In this document: positions 1 through 9,800 of the stretch, piece by piece
How positions within the stretch are numbered: position 1 is the first letter of the stretch
How the letters are laid out: each line of letters starts with the position of its first letter
DNA from: Bacillota bacterium
Lineage (GTDB): Bacteria; Bacillota; Clostridia; Acetivibrionales; DSM-1351
Assembly: GCA_023412275.1 (NCBI GenBank)
Contig: JAEYNY010000037.1
Location: forward strand, 1-64,000
DNA: 64,000 nt
Reading direction: 5' to 3'
Made by a program: the position numbers and the translations under genes
Notes under the pieces: generated by a model
Told to the model about the DNA's origin: nothing
What the model saw: the letters and a program-made list of their open reading frames with translations, nothing else
Database searches by the model: none

Positions 1-1553
1 GAGAGGCCTTACAGGTAAAACAGGTACAGAGATTTAACCAACTTGTAGGCAGCAGATACGGAACAAAGCTTATCAATCTGTACGGCCCTACCGAAGCAAC
101 GGTGGATGTATCCTACTTTGATTGCCCGGAGGGACGGGAGATTGAACTTGTACCAATCGGAAAGCCAATAGACAATATACAGCTCTATGTGGTGGACAAG
201 TACAATAACTTGCAGCCTGTGGGAATACCGGGGGAATTGTGCATAGCAGGAGACGGCTTGGCAAGAGGGTATCTCAACAGGCCTGAGCTGACGGCGGAGA
301 AATTTGTACACAATCCATATACAGAGGAAGATGCTTCTGTAAACAGTCGTATGTACAGGACCGGAGATTTGGCAAGGTGGCTGCCCGACGGGAATATAGA
401 ATATCTGGGTAGGATAGATCATCAGGTTAAAATCAGAGGTTTTAGAATTGAGCTTGGAGAGATAGAAGAAGAACTTTTAAAACATGAAAACATAAAAGAG
501 ATTGTGGTTGCAGCAAGGACAGAAAAAGAGGGCAGCAGCTACCTGTGTGCATATTTGGTGGCAGACAGGGACATTGCACCGGGAGAATTAAGGGAGCATC
601 TGACTAAGAACCTCCCGGAATACATGGTGCCATCATATTTTGTAAGGCTGGAAAAGATGCCCCTTTCACAGAATGGAAAAGTGGACAGAAAGGCTCTGCC
701 GGAGCCGAAATTCAGTGTAAATACAGGCACAGAATATGTTGAGCCAACAGGAAGAACTGAAAAAATACTGGCGGATATCTGGAGGCAGGTTTTAAAAATT
801 GAACATGTTGGTACAACAGACAATTTTTTTGATCTGGGAGGTACGTCCCTTACTTTGATTCAAGTACATTCTAAAATAGAAGAAAAGTATTCGGGCAAAG
901 TAAAGATTACAGATATTTTTTCGAACCCTACAATTTCAAAGCTATCAGCTTTTATAGAAATAGGGGAGGAAAACTCCACTAAAAATATTAGTCTTGAATT
1001 TCTTGATTTTCCACAACAATATTTTTCGAAAGAAGGTGGAGGTTATGGCTCGGTATTCAAGTTCCGGCTAAATGATGATGTTTTAAGAGGTTTTGAAAAA
1101 ATTGATGTCCTGATTTGTGCCTTTGTTTATTTGCTTGGGCAGATAACACAAAAAGCTGAAATAACCATACAGACTATGGTTGATGATTGTGACAAAGTAT
1201 ATCCTATCAGCTTGGATTTAAAGGAAGCGGGCAGCTTCGGAGAGTTATACGCGATGATACACCAAAAGAGAAATTGTGGTGAGCAATCAGGCTATAGCTT
1301 AAAGGACTTAAGAGAAGAAAGCATTGAAAATAAAGGTAATTTATCAATTTTACCCTTATTCTACAAGAAAAACTTGCTATCTATGCCACAAAACTTGACC
1401 GGAGTTTATGATATTGCTCTAGGTGAAAGTGAGGAAAACGGACAAACCGTTTTCATATGTGAGTATAACTCTACAAGGCTCAGGGGGGATAAAGTAAAAG
1501 AACTTACAGGTAAGTATCTAAAAATTGTGCAGTTCATTACAAGTAATAAATAA
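1..1553 (+). CDS. Non-ribosomal peptide synthetase, 3' part (A-PCP-half C), cut by window edge
   Basis: The frame is open from base 3, so the gene starts outside the window; the GTG at 102 is internal. The first codons visible lead into A5 (YGPTEATV), then A7/A8 (YRTGDLARW, then VKIRGFRIELGEIE) and A10 (NGKVDRKAL). A peptidyl carrier domain follows (DNFFDLGGTSL, Ppant serine in GGTS). About 190 further residues look like the C-terminal lobe of a condensation domain, without any HHxxxDG motif. The visible part of the specificity pocket (L322, V330, D331 in PheA numbering) fits serine-type codes, but only three positions can be read. The protein would extend a cytoplasmic assembly line. The next gene starts 14 bp after the stop, so the genes are probably one operon. 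Domain calls are secure; the serine prediction is weak. Confidence 0.93.
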   Translation, partial: EALQVKQVQRFNQLVGSRYGTKLINLYGPTEATVDVSYFDCPEGREIELVPIGKPIDNIQLYVVDKYNNLQPVGIPGELCIAGDGLARGYLNRPELTAEKFVHNPYTEEDASVNSRMYRTGDLARWLPDGNIEYLGRIDHQVKIRGFRIELGEIEEELLKHENIKEIVVAARTEKEGSSYLCAYLVADRDIAPGELREHLTKNLPEYMVPSYFVRLEKMPLSQNGKVDRKALPEPKFSVNTGTEYVEPTGRTEKILADIWRQVLKIEHVGTTDNFFDLGGTSLTLIQVHSKIEEKYSGKVKITDIFSNPTISKLSAFIEIGEENSTKNISLEFLDFPQQYFSKEGGGYGSVFKFRLNDDVLRGFEKIDVLICAFVYLLGQITQKAEITIQTMVDDCDKVYPISLDLKEAGSFGELYAMIHQKRNCGEQSGYSLKDLREESIENKGNLSILPLFYKKNLLSMPQNLTGVYDIALGESEENGQTVFICEYNSTRLRGDKVKELTGKYLKIVQFITSNK

Positions 1554-1567
1554 ATGGAGGTAAGAAA

Positions 1568-2389
1568 ATGAAAAAGTATTTGATAATGGTAGGTAACCTA
1601 TTAATCTATGTTGTTACATATTTCTTAATCATTAAGTCATTAGTCTATATCGGGAAAGGCTACATACTTCCAAGGCCGGGTATAGGCCCATGGCTCAACA
1701 GAAATTCGCTGGTTGTAACAGTTTCAAGTGACTTGATACAATTTACTATTTTCTACTTTGTATTTAAAAAGTTTAAGGGAGTTAATCTGCTTAAACACGT
1801 TAAGTTGACGGAAAAAATAAGTAAGAAGAATTTTGGGATTATTTTTGTTATCGGATTGGCTTCAGGGTTTTTTACTTCTTCAGTATTCAAGCTTCCTTTT
1901 ATAACCGAAAGATATCCGGATTTGATAAGCATAATGAAATTCATGTTTATAGATGGAGGAACTGTAATAGTATTTACTTGCTTCCTTCTGGTTGGGTCGG
2001 TCTATAAGGAAATACTGTTCAGAGGGTTGATTTTCAACGAGTTGAGAGATAAACTGCCGGTTGTTGCGGCTGTAATAATACAGGGACTTATGTACGGATT
2101 GATGTTCTTCAGTGTGAATGTGCCATTAATAGCTTATGGATTTTTAGGAGCAGTATTATTTGTTACCTTGTACTTATTGGTTAAGTCCTTATGGGCTTCT
2201 GTAATAGCTCAGGCTTCCTGTCAGGGAATTATGTACATTTTAATGAGAACGGAAGATTCAATTCTCAATAAGGGTACTGCTTGGCCGGCAATTGTAATTA
2301 GTTTTGTGATAATTGTAGCGGGTGTAATTTATCTCACAAAGAGTAATAAGCCTAAAAATGCCCTAAGTAATTTTGCTTCGGCACGGTAA
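1568..2389 (+). CDS. CPBP-family-like integral membrane protein, degenerate active site
   Basis: 273 residues with several hydrophobic segments. The best-conserved stretch, KEILFRGLIFNELR (about residues 144-157), matches motif 1 of CPBP (CAAX protease/bacteriocin-processing) intramembrane proteases, normally EExxxR. Here the first Glu is Lys. The family's motif-2 and motif-3 histidines are not seen: the matching segments read GLMYGLMFFSVN and VIAQASCQG. Catalysis therefore looks lost or altered. The start has a GGAGG site 8 bp upstream. The gene lies between two assembly-line genes and is paralogous to the next gene. Self-protection, product export help or a membrane scaffold are all possible; none is shown by the sequence. 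Confidence 0.72.
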   Translation: MKKYLIMVGNLLIYVVTYFLIIKSLVYIGKGYILPRPGIGPWLNRNSLVVTVSSDLIQFTIFYFVFKKFKGVNLLKHVKLTEKISKKNFGIIFVIGLASGFFTSSVFKLPFITERYPDLISIMKFMFIDGGTVIVFTCFLLVGSVYKEILFRGLIFNELRDKLPVVAAVIIQGLMYGLMFFSVNVPLIAYGFLGAVLFVTLYLLVKSLWASVIAQASCQGIMYILMRTEDSILNKGTAWPAIVISFVIIVAGVIYLTKSNKPKNALSNFASAR

Positions 2390-2417
2390 TAACATTAACC
2401 GGGGAGGATAAAACAAA

Positions 2418-3239
2418 ATGAAAAGATATCTCAAAATGACAGCTTATATAGTGTTATATTTAGTATTGTTATATACGGTTCTTAGAGGGGTTCAATGGTT
2501 TGTGTTTAACATTTGCTCTAAAAACCAGTCTCTAAATGATTTCCTTTGGAGCAACAAAACCCTTTTTAGTTTCTCAATATCAATAATTACAATTTCCTTA
2601 TATTCTATAATTTTAAAACTCCGAAACAAAAATCTGTTTAAGGTTTGCAGTTTCACCAAAATAAGTCCCAAAAACGTACTTGGTATAGCCTTAATGGGTA
2701 TTTCTATGTGCTTATTTACAACATGCTTTACATCTATAAATATCATTGGTAAAACTTTTCCGCAGTTCGGAGAATATCTGGATAGTTTCTTTCAGACAAA
2801 AGGAAGTTTTTTGATTTTTATAATTATGCTTATGGTTCTTCCTATGTTTGAAGAAATCATATTCAGAGGAGTCATATTCAATGAGTTAAGGTCAAATATT
2901 TCGATTGTTGCTGCTGTAGTAATACAGGCCTTAATATACGGCTTACTGCAATTAAATCCTGTTTTAGGAACTTACGCTGCAATAGGTTCCGTCATATATG
3001 TACTTCCTTACATATGGACAAAATCACTTTGGGGCTCCATTTTGGTTCAGGATTCATGTATACTGGGACTCTTTATCTTTAGAAAAACAGGTATAAAGGA
3101 TTTGTTAGCAGGAACAGGAAATGCTGGATTAATTATTTTTACAATACTGGGAATAACAGGTATACTAGCAGCCGGTTACTTTGTTCGGAAAAACTCCGTT
3201 AAAGGAAAACTAAAGGGTGGATTCTATGTTGGATTTTAA
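2418..3239 (+). CDS. Second CPBP-family-like membrane protein, partly degenerate
   Basis: 273 residues, same length and layout as the gene before it and clearly its paralogue (FRGVIFNELR, VAAVVIQAL, TKSLWGSI are shared or near-shared). Motif 1 is intact here (MFEEIIFRG, the EExxxR pair), but the histidines expected in motifs 2 and 3 are again missing (IYGLLQLN and LVQDSCILG). The ribosome site is GGGGAGG before ATG 2418. Its 3' end overlaps the following PKS/NRPS gene by 14 bp, so translation is probably coupled to the assembly line. The function is inferred only from family and position. Confidence 0.72.
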   Translation: MKRYLKMTAYIVLYLVLLYTVLRGVQWFVFNICSKNQSLNDFLWSNKTLFSFSISIITISLYSIILKLRNKNLFKVCSFTKISPKNVLGIALMGISMCLFTTCFTSINIIGKTFPQFGEYLDSFFQTKGSFLIFIIMLMVLPMFEEIIFRGVIFNELRSNISIVAAVVIQALIYGLLQLNPVLGTYAAIGSVIYVLPYIWTKSLWGSILVQDSCILGLFIFRKTGIKDLLAGTGNAGLIIFTILGITGILAAGYFVRKNSVKGKLKGGFYVGF

Positions 3240-6200
3240 TTTAATTGAGTATGACGAGGCAACGGATGAAATTGAAGAAATTTCATCTAAAGATATAGCT
3301 GTAATAGGTATGGCTGTAAATCTTCCCCAAGCTTCCGATTTGGATAAATTCTGGGGCAATATGAGAAATGGTATTGATTGTGTTACTGAATTTCCTGATT
3401 CCAGAAGGACTGATGCAGACAGATATTTAAGATTTAAGAATACGTCTGTAAAGGATGTTAAGTACACAGATGGAGCGTATCTTGAGGAAATAGATAAATT
3501 TGATTACAAGTTTTTTAATATTTCACCTAAAGAGGCTGCTCTCATGGATCCCAATCAAAGGTTGTTCCTTCAGACAGCTTGGGAAGCAATTGAGGATTCT
3601 GGTTACGGCAGCAGAAGAATTGAGGGAAGTGAAACAGGAGTTTACGTGGGATATGTTTCAGGTCTTGAATATAAGCAGTTTATTTCAGAAGTAGAACCTT
3701 CTTCGACCGTGGCTTCAATTCCGGGCAATATTACTTCGGTAATAGCTGGCAGATTATCATATATTCTGGATTTAAAAGGGCCAAGTGTGATGGTGGATAC
3801 TGCATGTTCTTCATCCCTTGTAGCAGTACACATGGCATGTATGGGGCTTAGAAACGGGGATTGTGAAATGGCAATCGCAGGGAGTGTTAAGCTCAGTTTC
3901 TTACCTGTACAGACAGGTGACAAATTTGGAATAGAATCGGGGGATAGCAGGACAAGAGCTTTTGATGACAGCTCAGATGGCACGGGCATGGGAGAAGGGG
4001 TAATAGCTGTTTTACTGAAGCCTTTGAGTAAAGCTGTTAGGGATGGAGACAGAGTTTACGGGGTTATAAAAGGAAGTGCCATAAATCAGGATGGAAGATC
4101 CATAGGGCTTACTGCACCAAATGCCGCCGCGCAGGAAAAAGTAATTTTAAAAGCGTGGAAAGACGCAGGCATCAATCCTGAGACAATTTCATATATAGAA
4201 ACTCACGGAACCGGTACCAAGCTCGGAGATCCAATTGAAATAGACGGGATAACCAGAGCCTTTAGAAATTATACCCGCAAAAATCAATTCTGTGCTATCG
4301 GAGCTCTTAAAACCAATATAGGTCATTTGGATAACGCATCGGGAATAGCAGGCTTGGTAAGGGCAATTTTGGCGATGGATAGTAAAGAAATACCCCCAAT
4401 ACTTCACTTTAACAAGCCCAACAGCAAAATTAATTTTGAGACTTCTCCAGTTTATATAAATAAGGAGCTTACATCGTGGGATGCAGATGGCTTCCCCAGA
4501 AGATGCGGAGTAAGTGCCTTTGGCCTTAGTGGCACCAATTGTCATGTAATTCTGGAAGAAGCTCCTGCCATCGAAGATGAACAGGAAGTTGAAAGTGGGA
4601 AATTTAAGGTTTTTGCCATTTCAGCAAAAAGCGTGGAAGCACTAAATGAACTGGTAAAAAAATACATTAAGCTAACAGAAAAATGGGATAAGCAAAAACT
4701 TGAAGACATTTGCTACACAGCTCTTACCGGTAGGGGTCACTATGAATACAGATTAGCCGTAGTAGTCAGAAATAAGGCCGATTTTAAAGACAAAATCCAA
4801 AAGCTGTCAAACATAAGTATAGCTAAGGAAAGTGGAGAATGGTTTTTCTATGGTGAAAGCCATGAGTTAAATAATCAGATTGATGCAAATGCTGACACCA
4901 TGCTTAAAGAGTTTGTGGAAGGTTCGTGTGAAAATGAAGATTTACTTAATGAGATTCTCAAACTTTATGTAAAAGGTGCCAACATTCAGTGGGAGGCAAT
5001 GTACAGGACGGAAACAAGGAAAAAGGCGGCTATTCCGGTATATCCTTTTGAGAAAAGAAGATGTTGGATTGAAATACCGGAAGTTTCAAAGAAAACCCTT
5101 GTACCTGTGAAACAGATAGAAGAAGAAAAGCCTTCTACGGATGTAAAGCTAACAGGGCGTGAAAATGGAGAATACACGCAGACTCAAATACTTTTGGCCC
5201 AGATTTGGGGAACTGTATTAGGGTATAAGGAAATAGGTATTAATCAAGATTTCTACGAGCTTGGAGGAGACTCTATAATAGCCGCAAATATTGCCAACAG
5301 AGCAGCCAAGCAAATTGATGCATCATTGAGTGTAGCTGATGTTTTAGCTTTTATCACCATACAAGAGCTTTCTGACTATATTGACAAGGATTTAAAAAAG
5401 AAGATTTCTACACAAAAAATCAGTAAATTTATTGAGCCTGTTGAGGAAAAAGATTATTACCCGGCTTCCTCAGCTCAAAAAAGACTTTATGTACTTGGTC
5501 AGTTTAAGGGTATTGAAACCTGCTACAATATGCCGGGGGTTATGATAATAGAGGGGAATCTGAATAAAGCAAGGCTTGAAGAGGCGTTTAAAACACTTGT
5601 TCAAAGGCACGAGACTCTAAGAACTTCTTTTAAAACCGTTAACGGTGAAATTGTTCAGCTAGTACATAAAGAAACTCAATTTAACGTTAAGTACTCAGAA
5701 GTGAATGCTTTAAAAGGAACGGAAGAAGAAATTGTAAGGGGCCTCATGCATTCCTTTGTAAAGCCATTTGACTTGGAAATAGCTCCTCTTCTAAGGGTGG
5801 AAATTGTAGAGATAGATGAAAGCAGACATATTATGATGTTTGATATGCATCATATAATATCCGACGGTACCTCAATGGCAATTCTGGTGAAGGAAATTAT
5901 TGATTTATATGATGGAAGGCAACTACCTGAACTGAGAATACAGTATAAGGATTTTTCTGAGTGGCAGAATAGACTTCTTCAATCTCAGGAAATTAAAAAA
6001 CAGGAAGAATACTGGGTTAAAAGGTTTGAAGGAGAAATTCCGTTGCTTCAAATGCCCACTGACTATAGCCGACCAAATGCTAAAACCTTTGAAGGGGACA
6101 GATACAATTTTGTGTTGGACAAGGAGCATACAAGTGCAGTTAATCGGCTGGCAAAGGAGTCAGGAACTACCCTTTATATGGTATTGATGACAGTTTACAA

Positions 6201-6834
6201 TATTCTTCTGTCAAAGTACACTAATCAGAATGACATAGTTGTAGGTTCTCCAATAGCGGGAAGACAAAATGCAGACCTTGAGAACATAATAGGTATGTTT
6301 GTAAATGCATTGCCTATGAGGAATGTTGTTGATTATGAAAAATCCTTTATAGATTTTTTATATAGTGTAAGGGACACTTCACTGAAGGCATATGAAAATC
6401 AGGATTATCAATTTGAGATGCTTGTTGAAAAACTCAATTTACAGGTTAAGCCCGGACGAAATCCGGTATTCGATGTGGCATTTGTATTGCAAAACATGAA
6501 AATGCCTCAGATGAGTGTGGATGGCTTAAACTTTATACCGTATAAGGATGATTCAAAATCATCTAAATCAGATTTTACACTTTTGGCTACCGAAGAAAAA
6601 GAAACAATATCCTTTGTTTTTGAGTACTGTACTAAATTATTTAAGCCTGAGACAATAGAACGTTTGTCCAAGGACTTTGTTAAAATAATTAAAACCGTAA
6701 CAGCTGACATTGAGATTAAGATAAAGGATATTGAACTCCTTGAAAAAGACGAGGAAAACAGATTTACCTCTATTATTAATAATGTGGGGGATGTATTTAA
6801 CAAGCTTATAGACGAAGATTTTGGAGATATTTAA
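3226..6834 (+). CDS. Hybrid PKS-NRPS protein: ketosynthase - carrier - condensation (no acyltransferase)
   Basis: I choose ATG 3226 (about 1202 aa) over GTG 3217 because AAGGGTGG sits 5-7 bp upstream of the ATG. Domains: ketosynthase, residues about 20-450, with the active-site Cys194 in DTACSSSL, His327 in HGTGT and His367 in NIGHLD; a linker with the typical post-KS flanking end (IPVYPFEKRRCWIE) near 600; a carrier domain about 648-723 (FYELGGDSI); and a condensation domain about 738-1200 (HHIISDG). There is no AT, KR, DH or ER domain. This is the layout of trans-AT PKS modules, in which a separate acyltransferase loads malonyl units; no AT gene lies in the window. It should add an unreduced two-carbon unit and pass the chain to the next NRPS protein. 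Confidence 0.92.
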   Translation: MLDFNLIEYDEATDEIEEISSKDIAVIGMAVNLPQASDLDKFWGNMRNGIDCVTEFPDSRRTDADRYLRFKNTSVKDVKYTDGAYLEEIDKFDYKFFNISPKEAALMDPNQRLFLQTAWEAIEDSGYGSRRIEGSETGVYVGYVSGLEYKQFISEVEPSSTVASIPGNITSVIAGRLSYILDLKGPSVMVDTACSSSLVAVHMACMGLRNGDCEMAIAGSVKLSFLPVQTGDKFGIESGDSRTRAFDDSSDGTGMGEGVIAVLLKPLSKAVRDGDRVYGVIKGSAINQDGRSIGLTAPNAAAQEKVILKAWKDAGINPETISYIETHGTGTKLGDPIEIDGITRAFRNYTRKNQFCAIGALKTNIGHLDNASGIAGLVRAILAMDSKEIPPILHFNKPNSKINFETSPVYINKELTSWDADGFPRRCGVSAFGLSGTNCHVILEEAPAIEDEQEVESGKFKVFAISAKSVEALNELVKKYIKLTEKWDKQKLEDICYTALTGRGHYEYRLAVVVRNKADFKDKIQKLSNISIAKESGEWFFYGESHELNNQIDANADTMLKEFVEGSCENEDLLNEILKLYVKGANIQWEAMYRTETRKKAAIPVYPFEKRRCWIEIPEVSKKTLVPVKQIEEEKPSTDVKLTGRENGEYTQTQILLAQIWGTVLGYKEIGINQDFYELGGDSIIAANIANRAAKQIDASLSVADVLAFITIQELSDYIDKDLKKKISTQKISKFIEPVEEKDYYPASSAQKRLYVLGQFKGIETCYNMPGVMIIEGNLNKARLEEAFKTLVQRHETLRTSFKTVNGEIVQLVHKETQFNVKYSEVNALKGTEEEIVRGLMHSFVKPFDLEIAPLLRVEIVEIDESRHIMMFDMHHIISDGTSMAILVKEIIDLYDGRQLPELRIQYKDFSEWQNRLLQSQEIKKQEEYWVKRFEGEIPLLQMPTDYSRPNAKTFEGDRYNFVLDKEHTSAVNRLAKESGTTLYMVLMTVYNILLSKYTNQNDIVVGSPIAGRQNADLENIIGMFVNALPMRNVVDYEKSFIDFLYSVRDTSLKAYENQDYQFEMLVEKLNLQVKPGRNPVFDVAFVLQNMKMPQMSVDGLNFIPYKDDSKSSKSDFTLLATEEKETISFVFEYCTKLFKPETIERLSKDFVKIIKTVTADIEIKIKDIELLEKDEENRFTSIINNVGDVFNKLIDEDFGDI

Positions 6835-6873
6835 GCTTTTCTTAAAAATGTAAAGTTTGTGAGGGATAATGAT

Positions 6874-9800
6874 ATGAATACAAATATTTTAACGTTGTAT
6901 AAAGAGTTTGAGGATGCAAGAAAGTACTGGGAAGAAAAATTAGGCGGTGAAATCACTCAGCTAAAGCTTCCCTTTGATTATCCGAAAAACAACAACTATA
7001 CATATGGAACCCATGAAATGGCATTAGGAGAAGAACTGTCAAAAAAGCTTTTATCTCTTGGTAAAAATCAAGACCTGTTACTTTTCATTATAATGCTTAC
7101 AGGGTTAAAAATATTGCTTAATAAATATACGGGACAAGAGGACATATTAGTTGCAGCTCCTACATACAAGGATGAAAACATACAGAAGATTAATAAATAT
7201 GTAATTTTCAGGGATATTCTTAGAGATGAAATGTCCTTTAAAGAACTTTTGGTTAATGTAAAGCAAACGGTGTCGCAGGGGTACAAGAATCAGCATTATC
7301 CTGTTGAAAAGCTGATAGAACAAATAGAGGAGAACAACGGAGATATACTGGTTCTGAATACTGCATTGATGATGGAGGGCATTCATTGTAAAGGAGCCAA
7401 TGAAGATATCGCAAAGTCTTTTACAAATAATTTGAGCCTGCTAGTCTCCGTCGAAGGAAATTATATAAACATAAGGACAGTTTATAACGCAAGTCTTTTT
7501 AAAGAGGAATCAATAAGGACATTTGTAGAGCGTTATGAGTACGTACTAAGTCAGGCTGTAGAAGATTTAAATAAAAAGCTCACAGCTTTTACGATCACAA
7601 CTGAAACTGACAAAGAAAAAATAATTCACGAATTCAACAATACAACAAGGGACTATCCTTATAATAAAACAATCCACCAACTATTTGAAGAACAGGTACA
7701 AAAGACTCCCGAAAAAACCGCAATAGTATATAGAAATCGTGAGGTTACATATTCCAGTCTAAATAAAGAGGCAAACAAACTGGCAAATTATCTGATAGCA
7801 ACCCAGGATATTAAGCCGGATACACTCATTGGCCTTTTTATGGAAAACAGCATAGAGCAGATAACAGCAATTCTCGGTATTTTAAAAGCCGGAGGTGCGT
7901 ATGTTCCAATATCCACAGGGCTTCCCGAAGAGAGAATAAAGACCATAATAAATGATTCTCAAATTAAGTTTATGGTGTCAACAAAAAAGAATATAAAAAT
8001 GCTGAATAAGCTGCAATGGGAGTGCAAAACACTTGATACCTTCCTTTGTATGGATTCTGAAGATATCTACTCTGAACCTGAGTCACAGGAAAGCGGACTC
8101 ATGGATAAAAAACTCTGGGAATACATAGGTGAAAACGCAGTAGATGAAATAACAGGTGGAGGATGGGCAAGCAGTTATACCGGAGAAGATCTATCAAAAG
8201 AAGAAATGTCAGAATATGCGGACAACGTGTTTGAAAAATTGAAGCCCTTCTTGAACCCGGAAGCTAGAGTCCTTGAAATAGGCTGTGCGTCAGGTATCAG
8301 TATGTTTAAAATTGCTCCTCAGGTAGGAATGTACTACGGAACCGACCTCTCAGGGGTTATTATTGAAAAGGACAGAGAAAGGGCCGTAAAAGAAGGTTTC
8401 AATAATATAAAGTTGGAATGTCTGCCTGCACATGAGATTGACCGGGTTTCAGAGAATGAGTTCGATATTGTAATAATCAACAGTGTTATTCAGGCTTTCA
8501 GCGGACACAATTATCTGAGACAGGTTATCAAGAAGGCATTAGGACTGATGAAAGATAAGGGTGTGCTTTTTATCGGTGATATTATGGATCAGGATAAAAA
8601 GTATGAGCTTCTGGAATCCCTGTTGGAATTCAAGAGGCAGAATCCCGGATATGATACTAAAACAGATGTTAGTGAGGAACTTTTTGTTTCAAGAGGATTT
8701 TTTGAAGACCTGTCTGTTGAAATGAAAGAGATTCAAAAGGTAGAATTCTCAACTAAAATACACACAATAGAGAATGAACTTACAAGATTCCGCTATGATA
8801 CGGTAATAAGTATTGATAAAAGTTGCGGTCAAAAGGAAAGTAAATTTGACAAAAACCGCTATCAATATGACTTATCTGTTTTACAGAACTTTTCAGACGA
8901 AACACCGGCTTGTACTGTCACACAGAATGACCTGGCATATATAATTTACACCTCGGGAACAACTGGGAAGCCAAAAGGTGTAATGTTGGAGCACAGAGGG
9001 GTTGCAAACCTTAAAGGGATTTTTGATAATACACTTGGTTTAAATGAAAAAGATAGGACAATACATTTTGCAAGTATTTCTTTTGATGCTTCAGTTTGGG
9101 ACATTTTTACCGGACTTTTAACTGGGGCTACCCTGTACATAATGCCTGAAGAGGTAATCGGAAATTATGAGAGGTTCGAGGGATTCATTAACGAAAATGA
9201 AATAACCTTTGCTACTTTGCCTCCTACTTATCTGGTGAATTTGAATCCGGACAGGATTACTTCGCTGAAAAAGCTTATAACAGCGGGTTCGGCTGCAAGT
9301 ACTGAACTTCTTTCTAAGTGGAAGAATCGTGTAGAATATAGAAATGGTTACGGGCCAACAGAATCAACGGTATGCGCTACCCTCTGGAAGTACGAAAAGG
9401 ACTATTGCATTGACAATTCCGTACCAATTGGAAAACCTGCAAGTAATATAAGGGTTTATATTGTAGACAATAACAACAATCTTCAACCTGTGGGAGTAGT
9501 AGGAGAACTGTGCATTGCAGGAGTATCCCTTGCAAGAGGATATCTCAACAACAAAGAGCTTACGGATGAAAAATTTGTAGAAAGTCCTTTTTTACCGGGG
9601 GAAAGAATGTACAAATCAGGAGACCTGGCAAGATGGCTGCCTGACGGAAATATTGAATTTTTGGGAAGGAAGGACCAGCAGGTTAAAATAAGAGGTTTCA
9701 GAATAGAAACGGGAGAGATAGAAGCACAACTGTTAAAGCACGGCTTAATACAGGAAGTTACAGTTATACCACGGGGAGATGAGGATAAGTATCTTTGTGC

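Noticed and set aside
102..104. GTG 102 as the start of the first NRPS gene
   Set aside because: The frame is open upstream and the A5 motif lies before it, so it is an internal codon.
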